Positions 44,567-55,250 of a stretch of DNA of 64,000 nucleotides are shown piece after piece. The notes below the pieces were generated by a model, which saw only the letters and a program-made list of their open reading frames with translations, was not told the DNA's origin and searched no databases. The translations under genes and the position numbers were made by a program. Each line of letters begins with the position of its first letter. Within the stretch, counting starts at the first letter, position 1. Origin of the DNA: Opitutia bacterium (lineage in GTDB: Bacteria > Verrucomicrobiota > Verrucomicrobiia > Opitutales > Opitutaceae); NCBI GenBank assembly GCA_003142955.1, contig PLOH01000148.1:149682-213681 (forward strand), read 5' to 3'.

Positions 44567-46596
44567 GAGCAGGAAGGTAGATGAATCACGAGATCGGGGT
44601 CGTCCGGCTGGATGCGGGTATGCACCTCGAGGCGGCCGGCATGCGCTTCAATTACGCGCTTGGCAACGGTGAGGCCGAGGCCGACGCCGGTGTTGCGCGT
44701 GGTGAAAAAAGGATCGGTGGCCCGGGCCGCGACCTCGGAAGGGAAGCCCGGACCGCTGTCATGCACGCGGAGGGCCAGCTCCGGCCGCCCATCCGGCCCC
44801 GCTTCGGAGGCGACCGTGACTATGACCTTGGGCGGATCGGCGGCCGATTGGAGGCTGTTCAGGAAGATCTCCTGCAGGGCGTGCAGCATGCTCGGACGGT
44901 GGCAGCGCACCGACGCGTGGAGCACTTCGCTCCGGATTTCGAGTTCGCCCGCGTCCTGGCCGAGGAAATCGCGCGAACGCTTGAAGCTTTTCCGGAGCAG
45001 ATCGTCGAGCGGCAGCGCATCGGTGGGGCCGCCTTCCGTCTGCGCCAGGAAGAGCATCTGCTCGGTGAACCGCTGGATCCGGCCCGTCTCGCGGGTCAGC
45101 GCCTGCTTCAGCGAATCGCGAAATTCTGCATTGACGATATCGGTGTCGAAGAGCTGCTCGTGGGTGGTGAGCGGCACGAGCGAATTGCGGATCTCGTGGG
45201 CAAAACGCCGGGCGATCAGACCCATGAGCTTGAGGTTTGACGCCTCGATCTCGGCGTGCTGCGCCGCGCGGACCTGCGTGAAATCTTCCAGCAGCAGGAG
45301 GGCCGGTTGCGGCAGCTGGGTTTTATCGGTGGGAAAGGGGATGAGCGAAACGCGGAAGACCCGGCCGGGCGCGCCGGGGTGTTCGTAGGAGAAAGGCGCC
45401 ACGCTTTGACCACCCTCCACGACTTCGCGCAGGCTCTTGGCCAGGACCGGCGGCAGTTCCGCAAATTCGAAATGCGCCGGGGCGGGCGCGGGTTCCGAAA
45501 AAAACCGGCGGAAGGCTTGGTTGGCAAACAGGACCGTGAGATCCGCGCCGACCACCAGCGCGCCGCTGGTCATGGCGCCGAGCACGTCGGAGAATAGGCG
45601 GTGGCTGTCGGCCAATTGATGATGCAACCAGGAATTCTTCACGGCGAGCCCCAGCTCTTCCATCAGGTGGTAGAGGAGCAACAGCTCCGCGTCGGTAAAG
45701 GGAGTGCCGGTGATGCGTCCACCCAGCAGCGCGATCCCGATCGTGCGTTCACGGTCATTGACCGGCAACGCGATCTCACAGCCGAGAATGTCGAATTCGC
45801 GTTTCAGGCGGGGGTCGTCGGCGAAGAACGGAGCGCTGCTTTCGGCCCCGAGGCGGATGATCCGGCCCGTCTGCGAAACGCGCTGGCCCAGTCCGCTCTT
45901 TCGGGAGAGTTCAAAGCAGTTAATCAACTCGGCTGGCAGACCCACTGCGCCGGCGCAAATGAGCCGCTGGGGATCGTGTGACGCGGGGATTCCCAAGGAG
46001 GCGGCTGGGGGCGGCGCCTCGAGAAAGATCGCGATCCTGGCGGCGCCGATGATCTCTCGCAGCTTGACCACAAAATGTCCGGTGAACTGCCGGTAATCGA
46101 GCGAATAACTAAAGATCTGCGAGAAGTCCCGCATGACCGTGAGCGCCGAGGTGGAGAGCGCGGGGGCGGGTGTTGCCCCGGCGGGCGAAAACGGCGGTGA
46201 GGAGGCGGGTCGACCGGCAGCGGGCGTCGGCCGGGTGTTTCGCATCGCCAGCCGTTGAATGACCGCCAGAAAAGTGGGCTGGTCGCATGTGGGAGCGAGC
46301 ACGAGGTCCGCGCCAGCCAGGTAAGCCGCGCGTTCTCCCTCCGGTGACCCTCTTCGGCCGGCAATGACCAGCGGGCAGTCGGCGGCCGCGGCTCGAAACT
46401 CGGCAATTGCCCATTGAGCATCCTCGGAGAGCGCCTCTACCACGAACAGGCAGACGTCGAACATTCCCGCATCGAGCAGGGGGCGGGCGGCAGCCAAGTT
46501 TGGCGTCCGCAATGATTTGAATTCGACTGAGGCGGAGGGGACCGCGATGGGCGGAATCGGAACGTTCTCCCCGGCGATGATGAGAAGGTGAATCAC
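44563..46596 (-). CDS. Cytoplasmic GAF/PAS histidine kinase with degenerate N-terminal receiver
   Basis: 677 aa, no TM helix. Residues 1-120 have the alternating fold of a receiver (LLIIAGEN; FDVCLFVVEALSED; CPLVIAGRRG; AGADLVLAPT) but lack the phospho-acceptor Asp and the conserved Lys. A Pro/Ala-rich linker comes next, then a GAF domain (~150-330), a PAS domain (~333-445; LVVGADLTVLFANQAF) and HisKA with H467 in FAHEIRNSL. The HATPase domain has NSLQSAA, HDSGPGF and GVGLGLTVAK. It is the first gene of the leftward operon, reading away from the LuxD-like enzyme gene, and overlaps the FadL gene by 4 bases. The ligand of GAF/PAS is unknown. Confidence 0.88.
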   Translation of the reverse strand: MIHLLIIAGENVPIPPIAVPSASVEFKSLRTPNLAAARPLLDAGMFDVCLFVVEALSEDAQWAIAEFRAAAADCPLVIAGRRGSPEGERAAYLAGADLVLAPTCDQPTFLAVIQRLAMRNTRPTPAAGRPASSPPFSPAGATPAPALSTSALTVMRDFSQIFSYSLDYRQFTGHFVVKLREIIGAARIAIFLEAPPPAASLGIPASHDPQRLICAGAVGLPAELINCFELSRKSGLGQRVSQTGRIIRLGAESSAPFFADDPRLKREFDILGCEIALPVNDRERTIGIALLGGRITGTPFTDAELLLLYHLMEELGLAVKNSWLHHQLADSHRLFSDVLGAMTSGALVVGADLTVLFANQAFRRFFSEPAPAPAHFEFAELPPVLAKSLREVVEGGQSVAPFSYEHPGAPGRVFRVSLIPFPTDKTQLPQPALLLLEDFTQVRAAQHAEIEASNLKLMGLIARRFAHEIRNSLVPLTTHEQLFDTDIVNAEFRDSLKQALTRETGRIQRFTEQMLFLAQTEGGPTDALPLDDLLRKSFKRSRDFLGQDAGELEIRSEVLHASVRCHRPSMLHALQEIFLNSLQSAADPPKVIVTVASEAGPDGRPELALRVHDSGPGFPSEVAARATDPFFTTRNTGVGLGLTVAKRVIEAHAGRLEVHTRIQPDDPDLVIHLPSCS

Positions 46597-46940
46597 GTCA
46601 ATAACTCAATTCCCAGCATGTCGGATAGGACGCATGGCCAATTGGTGTAAGTAATTGGCAATTGGGAATAGCAACGCAACGGAAAAGTGAAACTAATAGT
46701 TGCAGAAGCTCGCTCGCCAGGCTGGAGGCACGGCGAGGCACAGGGCGGCGGGGCCAGATGAGTTGAGCGTTGCATTTGCCCATGGATTGCAGTTTCTTCT
46801 GCAGAATCCGGGAGCGGATGCGACACGTCTTTACAATTGCAGCGACATCTCATCGAGGCGGCAGGAGTCACAGCGAACCGATGCTTGGCTCCCGTCAACA
46901 TCGCTGTCCATTGCTACCTCCCTGAGACACTATCCCTGCC
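46597..46940. promoter_or_regulatory. Divergent promoter region of the candidate acyl-signal locus
   Basis: 344 bases separating the leftward kinase operon from the rightward enzyme operon; it must hold both promoters. Near the leftward start there is an inverted repeat GCCAATT (46637-46643) / AATTGGC (46653-46659) with 9 bases between, overlapping the palindrome CCAATTGG and a further CAATTGG just to the right. This AT-richer cluster stands out from the GC-rich surroundings and could be an operator. No known regulator consensus was matched, and no regulator with a DNA-binding domain lies in the cluster. Open frames within it look like noise. Confidence 0.4.
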
Positions 46941-48650
46941 ATGCTTGCCGATTCATCCCAGGTCGAGACGGGTCTAATCCGCACGGATTTTGTCACCTAT
47001 CAGAATCGGACGGGGCTGCGCATTGCCGCCTGTCTCGATCACGTCGGGGGCGACATGCGAGCCCGGCCGTGGGTGCTGATGATGCCGAAATTCGGGGAAA
47101 CAAAGAAAACCACGCTCCACCTTGCCTATCACCTGGTTGCAAATGGGTTGAACGTGCTGCGTTTTGATCCGACCAACCACGTGGGCGAAAGTGAAGGGCG
47201 GATGCTGGATTTCACGATGCCGGGTGCGGTCACCGATGCCATCGCCGGACTGGATTATCTTGAGGCCAGTTTTGGGGTGAATCAGGTGACGACGGTGGCG
47301 AACAGCCTCTCGGCCCGATGCATGTTGCGAGTGGCGGCGAAGGATTCCCGCATCCAAAAACTCATCTGTGTAGCAGGCGTGGTCAACCTGATTGCCACGA
47401 TCCAGGAGATCAACAAGGAGGATCTCCTCGGATTATATCAACAGGGCCACCATTGGGGCGTCACCGACTTCCTGGGATTCGACATCAATGGTGATGTTTT
47501 TCTTAGAACGCTGATCGAATCGAAGCTCGGCGATCTGGCAGGATCGATCGAGGACGCGGCTCGATTGAACATGCCGTTTGTTTTCTTTTACGCGGAGCGG
47601 GATGTCTGGGTCGACAAACTCGAGGTGGAGCAGGTGGTGGCGGTCAATCCGCGCGGCCAGTTGGTGCCGGTGGCGGCGGCGATGCACGAGGTGCGGGAAA
47701 ATCCTCAGGCGGCCCGGCAGCTTTTCGAACAAGTGGTCTGGACCTGCCTGCACGACGAGCCGTACCCGGGGGAAGGCGCGGCCAATCTGCGCAGCCCTGA
47801 CAAGAAACTTATCCTGGCGCAGAACCGCCGGGAACGGGACCGCATGCGCCGTTCCGAGTCGCCGGTGGAAAGCGAGTCCGAGTTTTGGTCAAGATATCTT
47901 CAGAAATATAGCATTCTGGAGAAAGCCTCGGACTACCGGACCTATTTGGACTTGGTGGGCCGGCTTTGCGGGCCCCTGTCCCCCGGGGCGCTCGTGCTGG
48001 ACGCCGGATGTGGCAACGGTTTGTTTGGGCTCTGGGTGCTGCGCGAAGTCTGGCAACGACAGACCTTGGCTCCAGCAGACGAACCGCTTGTCTACGTTGG
48101 CCTTGACCTCACGCAACGTGGCCTGGCAGATGCGTTGGACAACCATCTGGGTTGGAGACATCAGCTGCACAAGATCGCCACGGCGCGGGCGGTCCCTCGG
48201 CCGGGGCTGCAGTATTTTCTCATCGATTTCGACCGGCTGCGCAATGAGGCTGGCGCAACGAACCAGCTGCCGTTCCAAGAGGGGACATTTGACGTGATCT
48301 GCTGCAGCCTCGTCCTTTCCTATCTCAGGCGCCCGCAGGGGCTGCTCCTTGAACTTCACCGGGTGCTCCGGCCGGGCGGAGTGCTGGTCGTGTCGAGCAT
48401 GAAGCCGAATTGCGACCTTTCCATCATCTATCGTGACGCGCTTGCGACGAATGTCACCGCGGAGGACATCGAGGCGGGGCGAAATCTGCTGCGCGCGGCC
48501 GGCAAGATAAAATTAAAGGAAGAGATCGGCTACTACACGTTCTACTCGCAGGCCGAGCTGGCGGAGCTCGTGATGGATGCCGGATTCAATGTGCTGGAAT
48601 CGTGCTTGTCGCTGGGCGAGCAGGCCGCGGTGATCAAGGCGGGTAAATGA
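46941..48650 (+). CDS. LuxD-like acyl thioesterase/transferase fused to a SAM methyltransferase
   Basis: 569 aa, two enzymes in one chain. Residues ~1-280 match LuxD (acyl-ACP thioesterase of the bacterial luciferase pathway): LRFDPTNHVGESEG, DFTM, the nucleophile motif NSLSAR with S122, GVVNL, then FYAERDVWVD (D221) and MHEVRENP (H249). Spacing (99 and 28 residues) fits the LuxD triad Ser114-Asp211-His241 as I remember it. Residues ~330-569 are a class I methyltransferase: LDAGCGNG at 353-360, YVGLDLT, LPFQEGTFDVICCSLVLSYL and LRPGGVLVVSSMKPN. A joint reaction is inferred: release of a fatty acid from acyl-ACP, then methylation. The stop overlaps the next kinase gene by 4 bases (ATGA). No luxA/B/C/E genes are present. 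Confidence 0.88.
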   Translation: MLADSSQVETGLIRTDFVTYQNRTGLRIAACLDHVGGDMRARPWVLMMPKFGETKKTTLHLAYHLVANGLNVLRFDPTNHVGESEGRMLDFTMPGAVTDAIAGLDYLEASFGVNQVTTVANSLSARCMLRVAAKDSRIQKLICVAGVVNLIATIQEINKEDLLGLYQQGHHWGVTDFLGFDINGDVFLRTLIESKLGDLAGSIEDAARLNMPFVFFYAERDVWVDKLEVEQVVAVNPRGQLVPVAAAMHEVRENPQAARQLFEQVVWTCLHDEPYPGEGAANLRSPDKKLILAQNRRERDRMRRSESPVESESEFWSRYLQKYSILEKASDYRTYLDLVGRLCGPLSPGALVLDAGCGNGLFGLWVLREVWQRQTLAPADEPLVYVGLDLTQRGLADALDNHLGWRHQLHKIATARAVPRPGLQYFLIDFDRLRNEAGATNQLPFQEGTFDVICCSLVLSYLRRPQGLLLELHRVLRPGGVLVVSSMKPNCDLSIIYRDALATNVTAEDIEAGRNLLRAAGKIKLKEEIGYYTFYSQAELAELVMDAGFNVLESCLSLGEQAAVIKAGK

Positions 48651-50758
48651 CGAAATACCTCGTCATTTCGTCCTTTCTGAATTTTGTCGCCGCCCTTTTG
48701 GTGACGTTCGCCGTGGTCTTGCGCGGGCGCAAGAACCAGCTGGCGCGGCGATTTGGGTTTTTTTCCCTGAGCCTCGGGATCTGGTCCGCCGCCTATTTTT
48801 TGTGGCAGATCTCCGAGGATGCAGAACGGGCGCTGTTCCTGTCACGGCTGCTGATGGATGCGGCCTACTTGATCCCGGTCACCTACCTGCATTTCGTGGT
48901 GGATCTTTGCGGTGAAAAGCGACCCTGGTGGATCCGGATCGGGTACGGCACCGCGTTGGTCTTTGTCGCGGCGAATTCGACGCCCTTCATGATTACGGGT
49001 GTCAAACCGACCTACGATCTTCCCTTTTGGCCTCGGGCGGGTCCCGGTTTTGCCCTCTACCTGGGATTTTTCGCCGTCTACACCGTGGAGGCGGCGCGGC
49101 TGCTGCATCGGCAGGCCCGGGCTTCCTCGGGTGCCCGGGCCACCCAGCTGTGGCATATCTTCTTCGCCACGCTGATCGGCTTCACGGGTGGAGCGACGAA
49201 TTTCCCGCTGTGGTACAATATTTCTGTGCCCCCCGTGGGCAATGCGCTGGTGTTCATCTATCTGGTGACGGTGGCAAACGCCGTGGCCCGCTACCAGCTG
49301 CCGCTGGCCACCTACGATTTCGTCCTGGCGGCGTTGTATATGGGGATTAGCGCCACGGTGTCTGTTTTCTACCTCTTGGCCTATGTGGTCGCTTCGTCAT
49401 TGCAGGGGGTGATGCTCACTTCGACCGACCTGCTCAACGGTTTCCTGCTGGGCATGGTGGTGAGCCTGTTCTTCTTTTGGATTGTGCCGAGGTTGAAGGA
49501 AAGCACCGAGCGCATCCTCGAGCAGACCTACCTTCGCAAGCGCATTGGTCGGCGCAGCCGGCTGAAAGGCCTGGCCGAGCAAATCTGTACGATTGCTGCT
49601 GAACAAGAAATCTTCGACACGACCGTGCGGGAGATCGCCGGCGCCATGGGTTTTGCCCACCTCGGTCTCTTCATCCGGAGTGAATTCAGCGAGGTGTACC
49701 TCTTGCGGTCGCAGTTGGGCTGGGGGCGCGACGACTACACGCTGACGTCCCTGGGCTCCGATGCCCGGTTGGCGGGCGTGCTGGCGCAGCATCAGGTTCC
49801 CCTGATTTTTGACGGGTCTGAGGTCGAACTGCCTCCCGAGACCTTGAAGGAGATCGAGGCCACGCGGAAAGAGATGCCCTTCGAGGCGGCCTTTCCCATC
49901 CTGACGGAGGGCTTTCTTTTGGGATTGCTCGTCCTCAGTCCGCGGGAGAATCGCGAACGCTACACGGAGGTTGATTTCTCCCTGCTCGAAACCGTCTGCC
50001 TGCAGCTGGGCGTCACCCTGCGCGCGCGCCAACTGGAGCGCCGCGCCAGCCAGACGGAAAAACTCATCTCGCTGGGCACCCTGGCGGCCGGCCTGGCTCA
50101 CGAACTGCGGAATCCATTGGTTTCGCTCCAAACCTTTTCCGCGCTGCTCAAGGAGCACGGCCACGAACCGGAGTTTCACCAGGAGTTTGGCGCGGTCATC
50201 CAGCGCGACGTGGGCCGCATCGCCAGCATCGTGGAAAACGTCGCCGCGTTCGCCGAAAGCAGCACGGTCCCGTTTGCCGCGGTGAAGATCGAAGAGGTGA
50301 TCAACGGGGTCACCGAGATCGTGCGATCCGAGCTGACGCGTACCGGCGTGCAGTTCAGGCTGGAAGAGCCGTGCAGCCAGCTGCCCGTGCATGGGAATTA
50401 CAGCCAGTTGTTGCAGGTGTTCCTTAACCTCGTGCAAAACGCGTTGCATGCCCTCGAGGGCCGGGCGGACGGCCGCATTATTGTGACGGTGGAAGCGCGG
50501 GTTGGTGACATGCCCAAGCCCATGCTTTCCATCAGAATTTCGGATAACGGCTGCGGGATCGATCCGGCCCTCGTGCGCCGCGTCTTTGAGCCGTTCACCA
50601 CCACCAAGTCGACCGGTGACCACCGCGGCACCCGCGGAATGGGATTGGGACTCGCCATCGTCCGCCGCATCATCCAATCCCATCAGGGAGCGATTGAGGT
50701 GACCAGCGAACTCGGGAAAGGCACCACGTTCCAAGTTTACCTTCCGGTCCACGAATAA
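48647..50758 (+). CDS. Multi-TM sensor histidine kinase with GAF domain
   Basis: 703 aa. About eight hydrophobic segments span residues 1-280 (FLNFVAALLVTFAVVL; FALYLGFFAVYTVEA; VPPVGNALVFIYLVTVANAV; VSVFYLLAYVVASSL), resembling the 7TM-type N-terminal sensor region of histidine kinases. A GAF domain follows (~300-465), then HisKA with H485 in LAHELRNPLVSL and HATPase_c (NLVQNALHAL, DNGCGID, GMGLGLAIV). Architecture and length resemble PrsK of PEP-CTERM loci, but no exosortase gene is here. It is translationally coupled to the LuxD/methyltransferase gene, so it may sense that enzyme's product in the membrane, an inference by analogy with PhcS and CqsS. The start ATG overlaps the previous stop. 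Confidence 0.88.
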   Translation: MTKYLVISSFLNFVAALLVTFAVVLRGRKNQLARRFGFFSLSLGIWSAAYFLWQISEDAERALFLSRLLMDAAYLIPVTYLHFVVDLCGEKRPWWIRIGYGTALVFVAANSTPFMITGVKPTYDLPFWPRAGPGFALYLGFFAVYTVEAARLLHRQARASSGARATQLWHIFFATLIGFTGGATNFPLWYNISVPPVGNALVFIYLVTVANAVARYQLPLATYDFVLAALYMGISATVSVFYLLAYVVASSLQGVMLTSTDLLNGFLLGMVVSLFFFWIVPRLKESTERILEQTYLRKRIGRRSRLKGLAEQICTIAAEQEIFDTTVREIAGAMGFAHLGLFIRSEFSEVYLLRSQLGWGRDDYTLTSLGSDARLAGVLAQHQVPLIFDGSEVELPPETLKEIEATRKEMPFEAAFPILTEGFLLGLLVLSPRENRERYTEVDFSLLETVCLQLGVTLRARQLERRASQTEKLISLGTLAAGLAHELRNPLVSLQTFSALLKEHGHEPEFHQEFGAVIQRDVGRIASIVENVAAFAESSTVPFAAVKIEEVINGVTEIVRSELTRTGVQFRLEEPCSQLPVHGNYSQLLQVFLNLVQNALHALEGRADGRIIVTVEARVGDMPKPMLSIRISDNGCGIDPALVRRVFEPFTTTKSTGDHRGTRGMGLGLAIVRRIIQSHQGAIEVTSELGKGTTFQVYLPVHE

Positions 50759-50763
50759 TTTCC

Positions 50764-52185
50764 ATGATTCCCCGGGACGCCAGCACCCTGCAAGTCCAAG
50801 GAATGTCCGGGCCTCGGACGCTGTCTGGTCCGGCCGCGCTGCGGGCGCTGACCATGGCCTTCGCCCACCTGCAGGACTTCAACGGATTTGTCGCCGGCCT
50901 GCAGGCCGCGCTCGGCAAGGCAGAGTGGTTTGGCCGCGTGAGACTTGAATTGGAGGATCAGCCCGGAGCGGGAGAGGCGAGATTTCTTCTCGGCGAGATG
51001 GCCCTTCCGATCCAGGGCGCGGTGGGTTCGCATGGCGTGTTGCGCGCGACCGGCCAAGATGGATCCCGCACCTTCAGGTCCGAGGATCTGCATCTTTTAT
51101 CGGGTTTGGCCGACTTTCTCGCCGTCGTGCTCGACTGTGCCCAGGAGTGGCGCGAGGTGGAGCATCACCGCCAGTTGCTGGACCTGTTGCTCAACCAGGC
51201 GCCGGTCGGCATTCTCGCGTTCGACCGGCAGCACCGGGTGGCCGCCGGCAATGATCTGGCCCGGCGGTGGCTCGGCGGAGGCGATGATCTCTGGGCCGCT
51301 TTGCAGGCGGCATTGCCTGCCGAAGTGCGGGCCGGTGATCATGGGCCGCGGGCCTTTTTCCACCGGTGCATCGAGGGGCGACTGGTATTTTGCGAATTGA
51401 GGAATCCCGTCGGGAGCGACGGCGCGGGGGGGTGGGTCGTGGTCATGACGGATCTTACGGCGGACCAGGCCCGCCTGCTTGATGCCCTGCACCGGGAGAC
51501 CTACCGGTGCCAGTGGTTGCGACGGCGGCTGGGTTTCGTCCTGTTGGAATCACCCCTCGGCGCCGGGGGCATTCTGCAGCTCTTGCCCGAACTGCGAGCC
51601 AGCCTGCCGGCGGCAGCAGCGGTCGGACCCTATGATGCGAACCGTGTGGGTCTGGTGTTTCCAGAATTGGGACGTGCGGCCATCGTGGCACATTTGCGGC
51701 GGCTCAAGCCGTTGCTGGCCGACGCCTCGATCCGCGCCGGCTTGGCCGAACTGGGCCGGGAGGGCGGCGAGCCGGAGAAATTGCTGCAGACGGCGCTGGT
51801 CCGACTGCGGCCGTTGGACGAGCTGCTGCGGCCGGCGTTGCTGCTGCATGACGACAATTCGGCGGTGAACGACACCCTGGCCTACGTGCTGGGCGGCGAT
51901 TTCGAGCTGGTGAAGAGCTCGAGCGAGGAACGCACCCGGCAATTGCTGCGGACGCGGGACTTCGATGCGCTCATTACCGAGGTGGACCTGCGCGGCGCGA
52001 GCGGACTGGAACTGGCCCGTCTGGCGGGCGACCTGCAGCCCGGCATCCACACTTTCTTTACGGCCATCTCGGAACTGGCGGCGGAGGCGGTCGGTGCCCA
52101 GGAACCGGTGGATGCCGTGGTTTTCCGAAAGCCCTTCGACGCGCGCCTGCTGGGGAGAACCGTGCGGGAGAAGCTGGGCTTGTGA
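50764..52185 (+). CDS. GAF/PAS protein with a C-terminal receiver whose phospho-acceptor is Glu
   Basis: 473 aa, soluble. Residues ~25-135 look GAF-like, ~138-245 form a PAS domain (LLNQAPVGILAFDRQHRVAA), and ~245-355 is a divergent helical region. The C-terminal ~120 residues are a receiver: acidic pair D363-D364 in LHDDNSAV, T433 in FFTAIS and K456 in VFRKPFD are kept. The phosphorylation site reads FDALITEVDLRGASGLEL, so the canonical Asp is E406. Glu at this position often mimics the phosphorylated state. No output domain is fused. It starts 5 bases after the kinase stop and ends the rightward operon. Confidence 0.85.
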   Translation: MIPRDASTLQVQGMSGPRTLSGPAALRALTMAFAHLQDFNGFVAGLQAALGKAEWFGRVRLELEDQPGAGEARFLLGEMALPIQGAVGSHGVLRATGQDGSRTFRSEDLHLLSGLADFLAVVLDCAQEWREVEHHRQLLDLLLNQAPVGILAFDRQHRVAAGNDLARRWLGGGDDLWAALQAALPAEVRAGDHGPRAFFHRCIEGRLVFCELRNPVGSDGAGGWVVVMTDLTADQARLLDALHRETYRCQWLRRRLGFVLLESPLGAGGILQLLPELRASLPAAAAVGPYDANRVGLVFPELGRAAIVAHLRRLKPLLADASIRAGLAELGREGGEPEKLLQTALVRLRPLDELLRPALLLHDDNSAVNDTLAYVLGGDFELVKSSSEERTRQLLRTRDFDALITEVDLRGASGLELARLAGDLQPGIHTFFTAISELAAEAVGAQEPVDAVVFRKPFDARLLGRTVREKLGL

Positions 52186-52259
52186 CCGGCCGGGGAGCTC
52201 AGCCGGACTCATGCAGTCGGACTTGCTTATCGAATGATCGGGCCGACATCGAATGGCTG

Positions 52260-52325
52260 TAGGGCGGGGTCGCCTGACCCGGCCTCGTCTTCGGAGGAAT
52301 GGCGGGGTCAAGCGACCCCGCCCTA
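52260..52325. repeat. GC-rich palindromic repeat ending the rightward signalling operon
   Basis: Arms TAGGGCGGGGTCGC (52260-52273) and GCGACCCCGCCCTA (52312-52325) are a perfect 14-base inverted repeat around a 38-base core. Just upstream, 52196-52220 resembles the sequence flanking the REP-like element at 2656 (CAGCCGG.CTCATGCAGT). It may act as a terminator/stabiliser. Confidence 0.8.
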
Positions 52326-52494
52326 TAGAATCAACAGCATGATCCCGGCTCATGCGTAATTGGTATTTGAATACCAACGCCGTTTACTGGGCGCCTCCCA
52401 TCACCGGCAGCGCCGGATCGCTCCTGGACTACAGCATGGTCATGACCAGCGAGTAGGTGGCAGTGGCGGCGACCCCCAGGGTGATATACCAGAG

Positions 52495-55238
<2,744 letters not shown>

Positions 55239-55250
55239 TCCAGCGCAGGA

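Noticed and set aside
48647..50758. PEP-CTERM/exosortase regulatory locus because of the PrsK-like kinase
   Set aside because: No exosortase, PrsR or PEP-CTERM protein is seen in the window; the architecture alone is not specific.
46941..52185. Bioluminescence (lux) operon because of the LuxD-like domain
   Set aside because: No LuxA, LuxB, LuxC or LuxE homologue is present; the neighbours are kinases.
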